A stretch of 64,000 bases of DNA from Lachnospiraceae bacterium (GTDB lineage: Bacteria > Bacillota > Clostridia > Lachnospirales > Lachnospiraceae): contig CAJTDD010000004.1 in assembly GCA_910574885.1 (NCBI GenBank), positions 124,001 to 188,000 on the forward strand, read 5' to 3'. Shown here in pieces: positions 44,244 to 53,240 of the stretch. A program made the position numbers and the translations under genes. The notes below the pieces were generated by a model. It made no database searches, had not been told where the DNA came from, and worked only from the letters and a program-made list of their open reading frames with translations. How positions within the stretch are numbered: the first letter of the stretch is position 1; each line of letters begins with the position of its first letter.

Positions 44244-44597
44244 TATGGCAACCCTCCTCCCAATCGATTGTACTATCTCCATTATATCTGGCGAAACACC
44301 GCAGGATATTCGTTCATCAGCAAGGCGGATTTTCAAGGGCGTAGCGGTGGCTGTTGTCACAAGGAGGGACCCGCTTGCGGGAGGATTCCTTATGACCGAC
44401 CGTTAAGTGAATCCAACGCGGCAGATGGACGAATAGCCAAGGAGGTTTGCCTGATATAATGCGGTCAGCACACTATTTTCTCCAAAATCTGATATATTTA
44501 TTATATCCCACACATATTTAGAAGGCAAGCGGATATAGAGATATAATCTGCGGGGAACCTGTCATTTCATTTATCATAGGTTTCCCCGCCCAGATCT
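44244..44597. other. Intergenic region with conserved-looking hairpin
   Basis: No supported gene lies here. A hairpin at 44356-44395 pairs GTCA/TGAC, AAGGA/TCCTT and CCCGC/GCGGG around a two-base loop. A TATAAT on the minus strand (44278-44283) might belong to the acyltransferase gene, but I find no matching -35 box. The 63-codon plus-strand frame here has no ribosome site and no recognisable protein. Confidence 0.4.
44552..44587 (-). terminator. Possible terminator after permease gene
   Basis: GGGGAAACCT / AGGTTCCCC stem just after the permease stop codon. It lacks a T-tract, so it may be only a stabilising hairpin. Confidence 0.4.
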
Positions 44598-46904
44598 CTA
44601 CTCCCTATTTTTCAAAGCCTCCGCCGGTAGAATCCGTTTTACCCTCCTCATCAAAAACAGCGTACTGATAAAGTATAATCCCAAAATCGCCGCAAACAGT
44701 CCTGCATACATCCACCAGCGAAATGTCAGGTTCAGGCCAACCGCTACGTTTGACACCAGATAAGGATATATCGCATCCATAAATACCTTTGACAGTGGAA
44801 TTCCCAGCGCCGCGCTGACTGCCACGACGGCCAGATTCCCGTTCAGATAAAGCTCTCTGATTTCTTTATTCCGATATCCGAAGATTTTCATCATAGAAAT
44901 AGGCACTGTACAGCGGTCTATCATTACCTTCAGCATCAGATACATGACGACAAGGAAGAGCAATGCAGAAACACTCATCAGCATCCTGACCATAGGCCGC
45001 ATCTTCTCCACAAAGACTGCCGCGCTCTTTTCTACTTCTGCTTTGGCAGACACGGCATATAACCTGCCGGGCTCAATATCCAATGCATGATCTGCGAATA
45101 CTATGTTGTAATAATTCTCCTTTTCTCCTATTAGCTCCCGCATGCTGCCTATTTCCATAAATGCGAACATCCTTGCTGAATACGGCACGATTCCATCCAC
45201 GGTAAACGCGTATCTTCTGTCCTTTTCTTCGTCGTCCAATACAAGGTCATCTCCCGGCTTCAGCCTGAACTTGCCCGCCATGGCGGAAGATATCAGAATC
45301 TTGCTTTGCCCCTCTTCCACCGGCGCGTCAAAGTAAGGATTGTCCGGATGAATCCCAAGCAGTGTCACATCAATATTGTATCCCATTGTCTCCTTTTTCA
45401 GATTCATGCCGCAGGCTTCTTCTCCGTCCTCCGGCAGTATTTCCTCCCACAAAGGATACTCATCCGGGGATCCCGTGATACCTTCCCCTGACGGGACGGG
45501 CGGACTGGCAGCCGATAAAGTATATGTGTACATATATTCATATCTGGTATCTGCCACACTGTCCGTTCTTACATGTTCACAAAGCACATAGCAGTTCAGG
45601 CCAAGCATGCAGACCAGCAAAGCCAGGAACATCCCTAAAAATACAGTTACGGCAGTCCGTTTTTCCCTGAGAAAATGGCGTATCTGAAACGCATGGACAA
45701 ATCCCATTTGTCCAAGATCCCTATTCCTGCCCCTTGCAATTTTCTGCTCCCTGCGCATCAGGGCAAGGGCAGGTCTTTGCAATTTTCTGTAAATCACTAA
45801 CAGATTGGTCAGCGCCGCAACTGCCGGAGGCATCAAGATGCCATAGAAAATCAGATACGGCTCATATGCCACGGGAAAATCCGGTATGGAAAAATATTGA
45901 TAAGTATCCCCCATCTGTACCTTGACGCCAAACTTACTGTAGCCAAGAATCGTTCCCACAATTCCTGATACTAAGGTAAGCAGGACAGGCAGCAAAAGAT
46001 AATGAACCAATAATTCCTTTCTTTTTATTCCCAGCGCATACAACGTTCCAATGACCTCGGATTCCCTCTCAATGGTATGTACCACAAAAACGGAAATCAC
46101 ATAGGCAAATAGTCCAATTAGCAGTACGCCCGCAAACAGTCCTGTCGTCTTATTGATGACCACATCATCTGCCGCTCCTTTGATACGGATATTGTTTTTT
46201 GCGGGGAGGAACTGCGTCAGCTTTGGTATTTCCTCCTGCAGCAGCTTTTTCAGCTCCTTGTCTGTCAATCCGCCATTCAGCAGATACCCATACACATATT
46301 GTTCTGCTTGGATGCTGCTGCCTGCTTCTTTCATTCGCTGATAATCTGCCTCATTTACAAAAGCAGTTCCAAACTGACGGCTGTCTACGATGCTGTCCGA
46401 TAAATTTCGGTAAGGCGCATCATAATCCGGCGATGTTCCGATTCCACATACGGTAAAGAGCCGTCCCCCGATTCCAATCTCATCACCAACAAAAATCCTA
46501 TGATCCTCGCTGTATCGTTTTTCCAACAGAATTTCCCCATCCCGCTCAGGAAGTCTTCCGGGATCGGCATGTACCCTGTCGATTTTCTGCCTGACAGCCG
46601 ATATGCGCAAGACAGAATCGTCATCTGTTTTGCAGTCCAGATAAAAGTGTTCCTCTACCGTAATCCCGGCATCAATCAGTTTCTTCTGTTCTGCGCTGCT
46701 CATCGGCACAAACAGGCTGAACTGGCCGTCTTCCACGGACTGTGCCTTCGCCGCTTTTGCACTCCCTTTGATAATCGTATCGGCGGCGGCGACCAGGCTG
46801 ATTACGATATACATCCCAAGAATGACCATCAGCCCCAATGCCAGATAACGGGGCAGATTTTCCTTGAAATCCCGTAAAATCCGCTTCTTCAATATCATCT
46901 GCAT
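44598..46904 (-). CDS. ABC transporter permease, FtsX-like
   Basis: A 768-residue protein with the start placed at ATG 46904, one base after the ATPase stop and 9 nt from GGAGG. It has an N-terminal membrane helix, a large extracytoplasmic domain (about residues 45-250), three helices, a second extracytoplasmic domain (about 440-600) and three terminal helices. This is the pattern of FtsX-fold transporters such as MacB, BceB and LolE relatives. It works with the ATPase encoded just upstream. The cargo could be a peptide or lipid; TetR control suggests drug or stress response. Confidence 0.85.
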   Translation of the reverse strand: MQMILKKRILRDFKENLPRYLALGLMVILGMYIVISLVAAADTIIKGSAKAAKAQSVEDGQFSLFVPMSSAEQKKLIDAGITVEEHFYLDCKTDDDSVLRISAVRQKIDRVHADPGRLPERDGEILLEKRYSEDHRIFVGDEIGIGGRLFTVCGIGTSPDYDAPYRNLSDSIVDSRQFGTAFVNEADYQRMKEAGSSIQAEQYVYGYLLNGGLTDKELKKLLQEEIPKLTQFLPAKNNIRIKGAADDVVINKTTGLFAGVLLIGLFAYVISVFVVHTIERESEVIGTLYALGIKRKELLVHYLLLPVLLTLVSGIVGTILGYSKFGVKVQMGDTYQYFSIPDFPVAYEPYLIFYGILMPPAVAALTNLLVIYRKLQRPALALMRREQKIARGRNRDLGQMGFVHAFQIRHFLREKRTAVTVFLGMFLALLVCMLGLNCYVLCEHVRTDSVADTRYEYMYTYTLSAASPPVPSGEGITGSPDEYPLWEEILPEDGEEACGMNLKKETMGYNIDVTLLGIHPDNPYFDAPVEEGQSKILISSAMAGKFRLKPGDDLVLDDEEKDRRYAFTVDGIVPYSARMFAFMEIGSMRELIGEKENYYNIVFADHALDIEPGRLYAVSAKAEVEKSAAVFVEKMRPMVRMLMSVSALLFLVVMYLMLKVMIDRCTVPISMMKIFGYRNKEIRELYLNGNLAVVAVSAALGIPLSKVFMDAIYPYLVSNVAVGLNLTFRWWMYAGLFAAILGLYFISTLFLMRRVKRILPAEALKNRE

Positions 46905-46905
46905 C

Positions 46906-47607
46906 TTATAGGTCCTCCAATTCTGCAGCACATACCTTTTTCCCGTTACGATAGTTTTCCATAATTTGGCCGTCCTTTAAGAAAACCACCTGATCCACCA
47001 TGTTTTTGATAGAATTATTGTGGGTCACGATTAGCATGGTCGTCCTGTATTTTCTGTTTACCTCTTCAAGGAGAACCAGAATGTCCCGGGAAGTCCGGGA
47101 ATCCAGCGCTCCGGTAGGCTCGTCACAGAGAAGAAGTTTCGGGTTTTTCACCAACGCCCTTGCTATGGCGCAGCGCTGCTGCTGGCCGCCCGAAAGCTGG
47201 GAAGGAAATTTGTTCTGATGCTCAGTCAGTCCCAACGTGTAAAGAAGGTCTGCAAGATTCTGGGGATGCCCGGAAATATATTCGCATACTTGAATATTTT
47301 CCTTTACCGTAAGGTTGGGGACAAGGTTGTAGAACTGGAAGACAAACCCCAGGTTTTCGCGCCTGTAATCCGACAGCTTTTCCTGCGTCAGGCCGCAGAT
47401 TTCCTTCCCGTCTACCCGTATAGACCCAGAATCCATTCGGTCAAGACCTCCGATGCCGTTCAGAAGCGTGGATTTCCCGCTTCCGCTCGCTCCCTGTATG
47501 ACGCACATATCGCCTTTTTCCACCGACATAGAAACTCCCTTCAGCACCTCCATGAAACTGCCGCCTTCCCCATAACTTTTCTTTAAATTGCTGACTTCTA
47601 AATACAT
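46906..47607 (-). CDS. ABC transporter ATP-binding protein (MacB/LolD type)
   Basis: A 233-residue ATPase from ATG 47607, with AGGGAG in front; a longer frame from 47700 lacks a ribosome site. Walker A GASGSGKSTLLNGIGG, signature LSGGQQQRCAIARAL, and Walker B LLLCDEPTGALD with the H-loop VTHN are all intact. It couples to the FtsX-like permease immediately downstream, and the pair lies next to a TetR gene on the same strand. Confidence 0.93.
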   Translation of the reverse strand: MYLEVSNLKKSYGEGGSFMEVLKGVSMSVEKGDMCVIQGASGSGKSTLLNGIGGLDRMDSGSIRVDGKEICGLTQEKLSDYRRENLGFVFQFYNLVPNLTVKENIQVCEYISGHPQNLADLLYTLGLTEHQNKFPSQLSGGQQQRCAIARALVKNPKLLLCDEPTGALDSRTSRDILVLLEEVNRKYRTTMLIVTHNNSIKNMVDQVVFLKDGQIMENYRNGKKVCAAELEDL

Positions 47608-47743
47608 CGCTTCTCCCTCCATCTCCCTTATTTTTCTCTTTAACTCAGTATTGTCATTAACTAATACAAGGTTACATAACATTGTTATGTTAAAGGCCAC
47701 AAAACTCCTCCTACCGTTTAATCATCTACGTCTTTGCTTGTTC

Positions 47744-48361
47744 TCATCCTTTCCGGACAAATGCTCCCACCCAACCAGCCACTAAATATGCTACAATTGG
47801 TTCGATATTTTTAACCGCCTTCTCTTCTTCTTTCACATGGATCAGAAGATGCACAAAAGCTTCTATCTGCATATGGGATGTCCAGTGCAGGAAATAATGG
47901 TCAGGCTTAGGTATCCCTTTCTTCACGGAAAGCAGATCTGTCAGTTTATCATAATGCCTCTCCAAAATATTCACGAACTGATCCACGATTGTTTCATAGA
48001 CACTCCCCTGGCTTTTGGTCAATAAAAGGAGTACTATATCGTAATGCTGATACAGATAGTGCAGAATCTCCTTGGCGCTGCGGATATCCTCCGACGCATC
48101 GCCGCCAAGCGCCATCTGGGCATCTGTCCCAATCTCCCTGGAAAAATGGTCTTGCATCATCTCCATTATCCCTTTGATGGTATCGTCTACGATTGCCGAA
48201 AGCAAATCTTCCTTATTTTGAAAAAAGAAATACAAGGCGCCGGTGGTGACGCCTGCCTTTTTGCAGATACTTCGCAAGGAAGCTTTCATATAGCCTTTTT
48301 CCAGAAATTCCTGTCTGGCATATTCCATCAGCTTTTCTCTTGTGGCTTTTTCATCAGACAT
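47744..48361 (-). CDS. TetR-family transcriptional regulator
   Basis: A 205-residue protein. The N-terminal helix-turn-helix is typical: REKLMEYARQEFLEKGYMKASLRSICKKAGVTTGALYFFFQNKEDLL. The C-terminal ligand domain is helical and variable. It probably represses itself and the ABC ATPase/permease genes 136 bp downstream, relieved by an unknown effector. AAGGAG precedes the ATG; the promoter has a perfect TTGACA at 48429-48434. Confidence 0.9.
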   Translation of the reverse strand: MSDEKATREKLMEYARQEFLEKGYMKASLRSICKKAGVTTGALYFFFQNKEDLLSAIVDDTIKGIMEMMQDHFSREIGTDAQMALGGDASEDIRSAKEILHYLYQHYDIVLLLLTKSQGSVYETIVDQFVNILERHYDKLTDLLSVKKGIPKPDHYFLHWTSHMQIEAFVHLLIHVKEEEKAVKNIEPIVAYLVAGWVGAFVRKG

Positions 48362-48405
48362 ATGGAAATTCTCCTTCTTTGCATAACGCTGTTATCTTCT
48401 CTCTA

Positions 48406-48434
48406 AAATAACATAAAAGGAGATATCCTGTCAA
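48406..48434 (-). promoter_or_regulatory. Promoter of tetR gene
   Basis: TTGACA (48429-48434), 17 bp, TTATTT (48406-48411) on the minus strand. The repeat element lies directly upstream. Confidence 0.5.
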
Positions 48435-48441
48435 TCATTTT

Positions 48442-48525
48442 AATCGAATAGGAAGAGCCATTTACCCCTACCCACCGCGCGGCCCGTGCTCCGCCCAAGC
48501 GGCATATTTCCTCTGCACGGGTCTG
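48442..48525 (-). repeat. Structured intergenic repeat, copy B
   Basis: Aligned without gaps to 24396-24479. It keeps the CCCGTGC/GCACGGG and CCGC/GCGG stems. In the other hairpin the changes give G-U pairs on the minus strand but A-C mismatches on the plus strand, which suggests that the minus-strand RNA is the functional one. It lies downstream of a terminator and upstream of the tetR promoter, so it is not in the tetR leader. Confidence 0.75.
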
Positions 48526-48530
48526 AACAG

Positions 48531-48561
48531 AAAAAAGTCCCCCGCCTTACGGCGAAGGACT
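48531..48561 (-). terminator. Terminator after the 546-residue membrane-protein gene
   Basis: AGTCCTTCGCC / GGCGGGGGACT stem with loop GTAA, followed by TTTTTT on the minus strand; then the repeat element. Confidence 0.8.
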
Positions 48562-48599
48562 ATCCCCACATATCTTTTTATCCGATTGACAATGATACA

Positions 48600-50240
48600 T
48601 CACTCATCGCTTCCTGACTCCAAATCACCGCCACGGTTCCCCCGAATCTCAAGCGACATGACAAGATTCGCTCTTTCATCCTCCTTATACTCCAATACGA
48701 CCTCCTGCCCCTCTTCACAGCGGACAACATCAATAAAATCAACTACAGAGATATCAAAAATATCCTCCGACCCGTCCACCATAATATAATAATGGGACGT
48801 CCCATCAATGACCGCCTGGGCAATCTTTGTAATCTTCCCCGTAATCTTTTTGACTTCCCGCGTATCCTGCTCAGCCTCCTTGACACCGTTGCTGAACAGC
48901 AATTCCAGATAATTCTCCTCACACTGGCTCACACTGTCGCCAATGGCAACAATCTGGTACTTCTGCACATTTACCATCGCATACTTCTTCACCAGCCCCG
49001 CATCATCCTTCAATGCGATAAAATACGTCGGCTCATCCGAAATATTCAGCAGAAGCGGGAACGTCGCCTTATACTTCAAGTTCTGCACCTGGCCCTCTGC
49101 AGAAGACATGGCGGAAGCCTCCGTCGCGCCCTCGACCTTGTAATACTTTGTCTCCATCGTCCGCTGGTTGGACAGCACAAAGCCCACGTTAGACTGGTCT
49201 CCGTTTACCGAAGTCACCCCGGTATACATCCATACATCGTCGTCCAATGCCAGGTAATTATACCCGTCCGTGGTCTTTAAACAATCCTTCTGGCTCAAGA
49301 TACTGTTGAAGAACCCATGTTTCAGCGTACCGTAATAGTCAAACAACTGCACCAGCAGATCCGCCGAATATGCCCGGTCTACCCATTCCGGCACGTCTTC
49401 GATATCATACGTCTTCATATCTCCGGTCACGGCATTGCATAATACTACCTTGCCCACCGTCTCTCCGCCGAAAAGCCCGATATTAAACTTCTTGACCGGA
49501 GCAATCCAGTAAGGGGTTCCCTCCTCGTCAATCTCAAAGCTTAACTCCCCATAGATATAGGTAGGATGCGCAAACCGCAGATGCCGGTAAATGTTCCTGT
49601 TAAAATGTTCGCTGGTCGTATAGCGTATCCCTTGTTCCAGCTTCACAAGCTCCGTTGTCTGAGTCGCCATATTAATACGGATATACGCCGGAATACCGTT
49701 GGACCGGTTGGTGAACCATTTGATCAGGCTGGCATACCTAAGAGGCGACACCCTGACCGGATTATCCTTATAGTTAATCTGGCTGTAAATATTGTCCACC
49801 TCGAACTGGGAAACCATATCCACCATACTTCCCATCTTCCGGTCGCCGAGAATCTCCGCCGTATCCTTGTCGAGAAGCGGAATCTTATCGAAGGAAAGCT
49901 CCTCCACATCCTCCGTAAATTCCCCTTCTTTCACCGTTAGCAGCTTCTGGTATTTCTTCGCATTGACAATCGGCGATGAGAGCAGGGAACCCAAAAGATA
50001 CACGATTCCCACGCACAGTATCAACACGCCGAAAAATTTCATCACCTTGCTCTGTTTCAGTTCCTTCCTGCCAAGCTTCCTGCGCGCGGCATAGACAGCC
50101 GCCAGCGCAACAAGCAGAAATATCACAAAGAACCACGTCTCTGACGAATGGATATTAATCGCAGGAAGAGCCGCATAATAGTATCCCCCCGCCGCCACAA
50201 TCAAGGCTAACACAATCAATAATTTCTTCTTAAAATTCAT
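48600..50240 (-). CDS. Membrane-anchored protein of unknown function in trk operon
   Basis: A 546-residue protein. Three hydrophobic segments lie at residues 6-27, 35-52 and 68-88. The rest is a large extracytoplasmic or cytoplasmic domain without recognised motifs; the last 70 residues are beta-rich (ITGKITKIAQAVIDGTSHYY) and might be an OB-like fold. It begins 12 bp after trkH with an AAAAAGGAG site and ends at a strong terminator, so it is in the trkA-trkH transcript. The role could be a regulator of the transporter, but this is only context. Confidence 0.55.
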   Translation of the reverse strand: MNFKKKLLIVLALIVAAGGYYYAALPAINIHSSETWFFVIFLLVALAAVYAARRKLGRKELKQSKVMKFFGVLILCVGIVYLLGSLLSSPIVNAKKYQKLLTVKEGEFTEDVEELSFDKIPLLDKDTAEILGDRKMGSMVDMVSQFEVDNIYSQINYKDNPVRVSPLRYASLIKWFTNRSNGIPAYIRINMATQTTELVKLEQGIRYTTSEHFNRNIYRHLRFAHPTYIYGELSFEIDEEGTPYWIAPVKKFNIGLFGGETVGKVVLCNAVTGDMKTYDIEDVPEWVDRAYSADLLVQLFDYYGTLKHGFFNSILSQKDCLKTTDGYNYLALDDDVWMYTGVTSVNGDQSNVGFVLSNQRTMETKYYKVEGATEASAMSSAEGQVQNLKYKATFPLLLNISDEPTYFIALKDDAGLVKKYAMVNVQKYQIVAIGDSVSQCEENYLELLFSNGVKEAEQDTREVKKITGKITKIAQAVIDGTSHYYIMVDGSEDIFDISVVDFIDVVRCEEGQEVVLEYKEDERANLVMSLEIRGNRGGDLESGSDE

Positions 50241-50252
50241 ATAATCTCCTTT

Positions 50253-51698
50253 TTAAAATTTCCGGTTCCACGCCGAAGCGGTAAACAGCATCAGGAATGG
50301 GAAAATCTCCAGACGCCCCGCAAGCATGTCGCAGCAGAATACCAGCTTCGACAGCGGAGAAAAATCCGCAAAACTTCCGCTTGGGCCAACCGCGCCGATT
50401 CCCGGCCCGATATTGTTCAGCGTAGTTAAGACCGAACTGAAGGTGGTGCCAAAGTCCATATTATCAATGGACACCAGAAGAACCGACCCTACGATAATCC
50501 CCATATAAGCCATCAAATAGACATACAGCGTCCGCAGTACATCCGTATCCATCTTCTTCCCATTCATGCGGATAATACTGACCGACTTAGGATGCGCCAT
50601 CTGCACAATCTCACGCTTGATACATTTCAGCATCATCATGAATCGCGCCACCTTCATGCCTCCGCCCGTGGAGGACGCACATGCGCCGACCATCATCAAG
50701 AACAGAAGCACACACTGGGAAAACATAGGCCACAGGGTATGGTCAGCCGTCGCATACCCGGTGGTGGTAATAATCGAAGCCACCTGAAAAATTGCATACC
50801 GGAACGCATGGAACGGATTCCCGTACATATGGCTGATGTTCAGCGTTATCAGGCAGGCGGCAGACAAAATGATCCCCAGATAGGTTTTCAGCTCCTCATT
50901 CTTCCAGACCGGTTTCCAATCCTTTAACAGCAGGAAATAATACAGGTTAAAATTCACGCCGAACAAAATCATAAATACCGTAATCACAGAATCAATATAC
51001 ACACTGTCAAAATGCCCGACGCTTGCCGAGTAATTGGCAAACCCTCCGGTTCCTGCCGTGCCGAAGGAAAAAATCAGGCTGTCGAACAGGTTCATGCCCC
51101 CCAGCAGCAACAGAATAACTTCGACTGCCGTAAGTGCAAAATACATCCCGTACAGAATCCGTGCCGTGGACATGGTCTTAGGCACCAGTTTATCCTTCTC
51201 CGGTCCCGGTACCTCCGCCCGGATCAGATACATGGTGTTCTTCTTATCCAGCTTCGTGAGCACCAGCACGAACACCAGCACGCCCATGCCGCCAATCCAA
51301 TGGGTAAAGCTTCTCCAAAACAGCATTCCCTGGGGCAGCGATTCAATGTCCGTCAGAATCGTAGAGCCTGTGGTCGTAAACCCGGAAACCGTTTCAAAAA
51401 ACGCATCCAGATAATCCGGGATACTTCCGGAAAGCGTAAACGGCAGCGCCCCAATCAGAGACCAAAGAATCCATGCGCTCGAGACGATGACCATGCCCTC
51501 CTTCCCGTAAATATTCCTGTTTTCAGGCTTTTTTACCCCCGCCAGCAGATAGAACGCCCCCGCAATCACTGACGGAACCAGAAAATACACACCGCTAAAT
51601 TCCCGGTAAATCAGGGACACCAACGCCGGCAGCAGCAGAAGCGCCGCCTCCACCCCCAGCATCTTCCCCAGTATATACCGTATCATCTTTGTATTCAT
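50253..51698 (-). CDS. trkH: TrkH-family potassium transporter channel subunit
   Basis: A 481-residue integral membrane protein. The repeated P-loop filter motifs are visible, for example TVSGFTTTGSTIL near residue 105, FGTAGTGGF near 215, and a later GTYTGYAT-like TTGYATADHT near 315. These line the K+ pathway. TrkA, encoded 19 bp upstream on the same strand, gates it. The ribosome site GGGGAGA is about 15 nt from the ATG, so translation may depend on the preceding gene. Confidence 0.93.
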   Translation of the reverse strand: MNTKMIRYILGKMLGVEAALLLLPALVSLIYREFSGVYFLVPSVIAGAFYLLAGVKKPENRNIYGKEGMVIVSSAWILWSLIGALPFTLSGSIPDYLDAFFETVSGFTTTGSTILTDIESLPQGMLFWRSFTHWIGGMGVLVFVLVLTKLDKKNTMYLIRAEVPGPEKDKLVPKTMSTARILYGMYFALTAVEVILLLLGGMNLFDSLIFSFGTAGTGGFANYSASVGHFDSVYIDSVITVFMILFGVNFNLYYFLLLKDWKPVWKNEELKTYLGIILSAACLITLNISHMYGNPFHAFRYAIFQVASIITTTGYATADHTLWPMFSQCVLLFLMMVGACASSTGGGMKVARFMMMLKCIKREIVQMAHPKSVSIIRMNGKKMDTDVLRTLYVYLMAYMGIIVGSVLLVSIDNMDFGTTFSSVLTTLNNIGPGIGAVGPSGSFADFSPLSKLVFCCDMLAGRLEIFPFLMLFTASAWNRKF

Positions 51699-51717
51699 AA
51701 TCTAATTCCAGTCTCCC

Positions 51718-53076
51718 CTACGCAAGTATGTCAGTAAATTTATTGATAATATGCTCTTTCGTAACTACAATGACACTGTCGCCCGCCTCCAGATGGTCGT
51801 CGCCCCCCGGAATGATAATCTTCCGTTTCCTGCCGATACAAGCAATCAAATGGTTCTGTTTCGTAGGAAGGTCTTTCAGCGGAATATTCGTAAAATCACA
51901 GGCTTTCTTGATGATAAATTCCATCGCTTCCACCTTCCCGCCAAGCAGCCGGTAAATGGTCTCAACGTCTGCATTACTGTAGGAATTCTTTCTCGCCCGC
52001 ACATAGTTGACGATTTCATCCGCAGCCGCACCCTTTACGGAAACGATACTGTCAATGCCAAGCCCTTCCACCATCTGCGCCCGGGAATCCTCGTTGACTT
52101 TGGCGACAATCTTATCGACTCCCTGTGCCTTCGCAAACAGCGACATGATAATATTCTCCTCATCCATGCCCGTCAGCGCCACCACGGCGTCCGTATCCTG
52201 GATTCCTTCCTCAATCAGCAGGTCATGGTCAGCCGCATCTCCCTGTATAATTGTAGCTTTCGGGAGAGTCTCGCACAGATACTCACATTTCTCCGGATTC
52301 CGCTCAATAATCTTCACCTGCATCCCCGCCTCAAGAAGCTGGCGCGTAAGGTAGAAGCACAGATTTCCTCCGCCGCAGATCAGAACCCGCCGGATCTTGG
52401 TGCTCTTGCGCCCCAGAGACTTAAAAAACGACCGGAGATTCTGGTGTCCCGCCGCAATATGCAGACGGTCATCCTCCTGCACCACGAAATCTCCATCCGG
52501 GATATGGACGGAAGTCCCCCGCTTAACGGCACAGACCAGAATATTGATGCCGAACTTCCGCCCAATCTGCGCCAGAGAAAGTCCTGCCAACGGGCTTCCT
52601 TGTTTCAGGACATGCTCCACCAGCTCTACCCTTCCCTTCATGAACGTCTCCACCTTGCTGGCCTCAGGGAACAGCAGAATCCTTGCAATCTCATTTGCCG
52701 CCGACAATTCCGGGTTAACCGCCATACTCAGATGCAGGTCTTCCTTAAAGAAATCAATCTGCCTGTAGTAAATGGGGTTGCGCACCCTTGCAATGGTATG
52801 CTTTGCTCCCAAACGCTTCGCCAGCAGACAGCAAAGCATGTTCATCTCATCCATGGATGCACAGGCAATCACCAAATCGGCATGAGGCACGTCTGCCTGC
52901 TTCTGCACCTCCATATCTGCGCCGTTTCCCGGAATACAGAAGATGTCGAGCTGGTTCACAGCTTCTTTTAGTTTTCCCGCATTCTGATCAATTAAAACAA
53001 TATCATAGTCCTCTTCTGATAACTGGGCGGTCAGTTTATGCCCGACCTTGCCGTCACCGATAATTACTATCTTCAT
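51718..53076 (-). CDS. trkA: Trk system potassium uptake protein TrkA
   Basis: A 452-residue cytoplasmic gating ring protein with two RCK domains. Each has a Rossmann core: KIVIIGDGKVGHKL at the start and RRVLICGGGNLCFYLTRQL near residue 225, with acidic residues that bind NAD(H). Each is followed by a TrkA_C-like domain. The start is ATG 53076, preceded by GAGGATC; the longer frame from 53091 adds five basic residues. It sits upstream of trkH and a third gene. Confidence 0.93.
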   Translation of the reverse strand: MKIVIIGDGKVGHKLTAQLSEEDYDIVLIDQNAGKLKEAVNQLDIFCIPGNGADMEVQKQADVPHADLVIACASMDEMNMLCCLLAKRLGAKHTIARVRNPIYYRQIDFFKEDLHLSMAVNPELSAANEIARILLFPEASKVETFMKGRVELVEHVLKQGSPLAGLSLAQIGRKFGINILVCAVKRGTSVHIPDGDFVVQEDDRLHIAAGHQNLRSFFKSLGRKSTKIRRVLICGGGNLCFYLTRQLLEAGMQVKIIERNPEKCEYLCETLPKATIIQGDAADHDLLIEEGIQDTDAVVALTGMDEENIIMSLFAKAQGVDKIVAKVNEDSRAQMVEGLGIDSIVSVKGAAADEIVNYVRARKNSYSNADVETIYRLLGGKVEAMEFIIKKACDFTNIPLKDLPTKQNHLIACIGRKRKIIIPGGDDHLEAGDSVIVVTKEHIINKFTDILA

Positions 53077-53109
53077 TTTTTTGATCCTCATTCATATCTC
53101 TCTTGTATA

Positions 53110-53177
53110 TTTGCCATGTATGGTATACCGAACACAAAATATTTATTCCTAACTCCATCATGGCAAAAGAGATTATA
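53110..53177 (-). promoter_or_regulatory. trkA promoter and leader inverted repeat
   Basis: TGCTATAAT (extended -10, TATAAT at 53172-53177) lies upstream of a perfect 9-bp inverted repeat TTTGCCATG / CATGGCAAA (53159-53167 and 53110-53118), which would start the mRNA leader. No ydaO/c-di-AMP riboswitch fits in the roughly 90-nt leader. Confidence 0.5.
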
Positions 53178-53194
53178 GCACTTTTACTATAAGA

Positions 53195-53216
53195 AAAAAA
53201 GCCCTTACGGGCTTTT
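53195..53216 (-). terminator. Terminator after EF-G-like gene
   Basis: AAAAGCCC-TTAC-GGGCTTTT stem-loop (53197-53216); on the minus strand it is followed by more T residues. It separates the EF-G-like gene from trkA. Confidence 0.85.
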
Positions 53217-53240
53217 CTTCTACATCTTAATTATTTTCTC

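Noticed and set aside
44268..44459. 63-codon plus-strand frame in an intergenic region
   Set aside because: No ribosome site and no recognised protein; the sequence is better explained by hairpin structure.
51751..52971. 406-codon plus-strand open frame opposite trkA
   Set aside because: It is a mirror of the real gene with His/Arg/Pro-rich composition, no ribosome site and no recognisable protein. trkA has all family motifs.
53092..53180. c-di-AMP (ydaO) riboswitch upstream of trkA
   Set aside because: The leader of roughly 90 nt is too short and lacks the conserved core.
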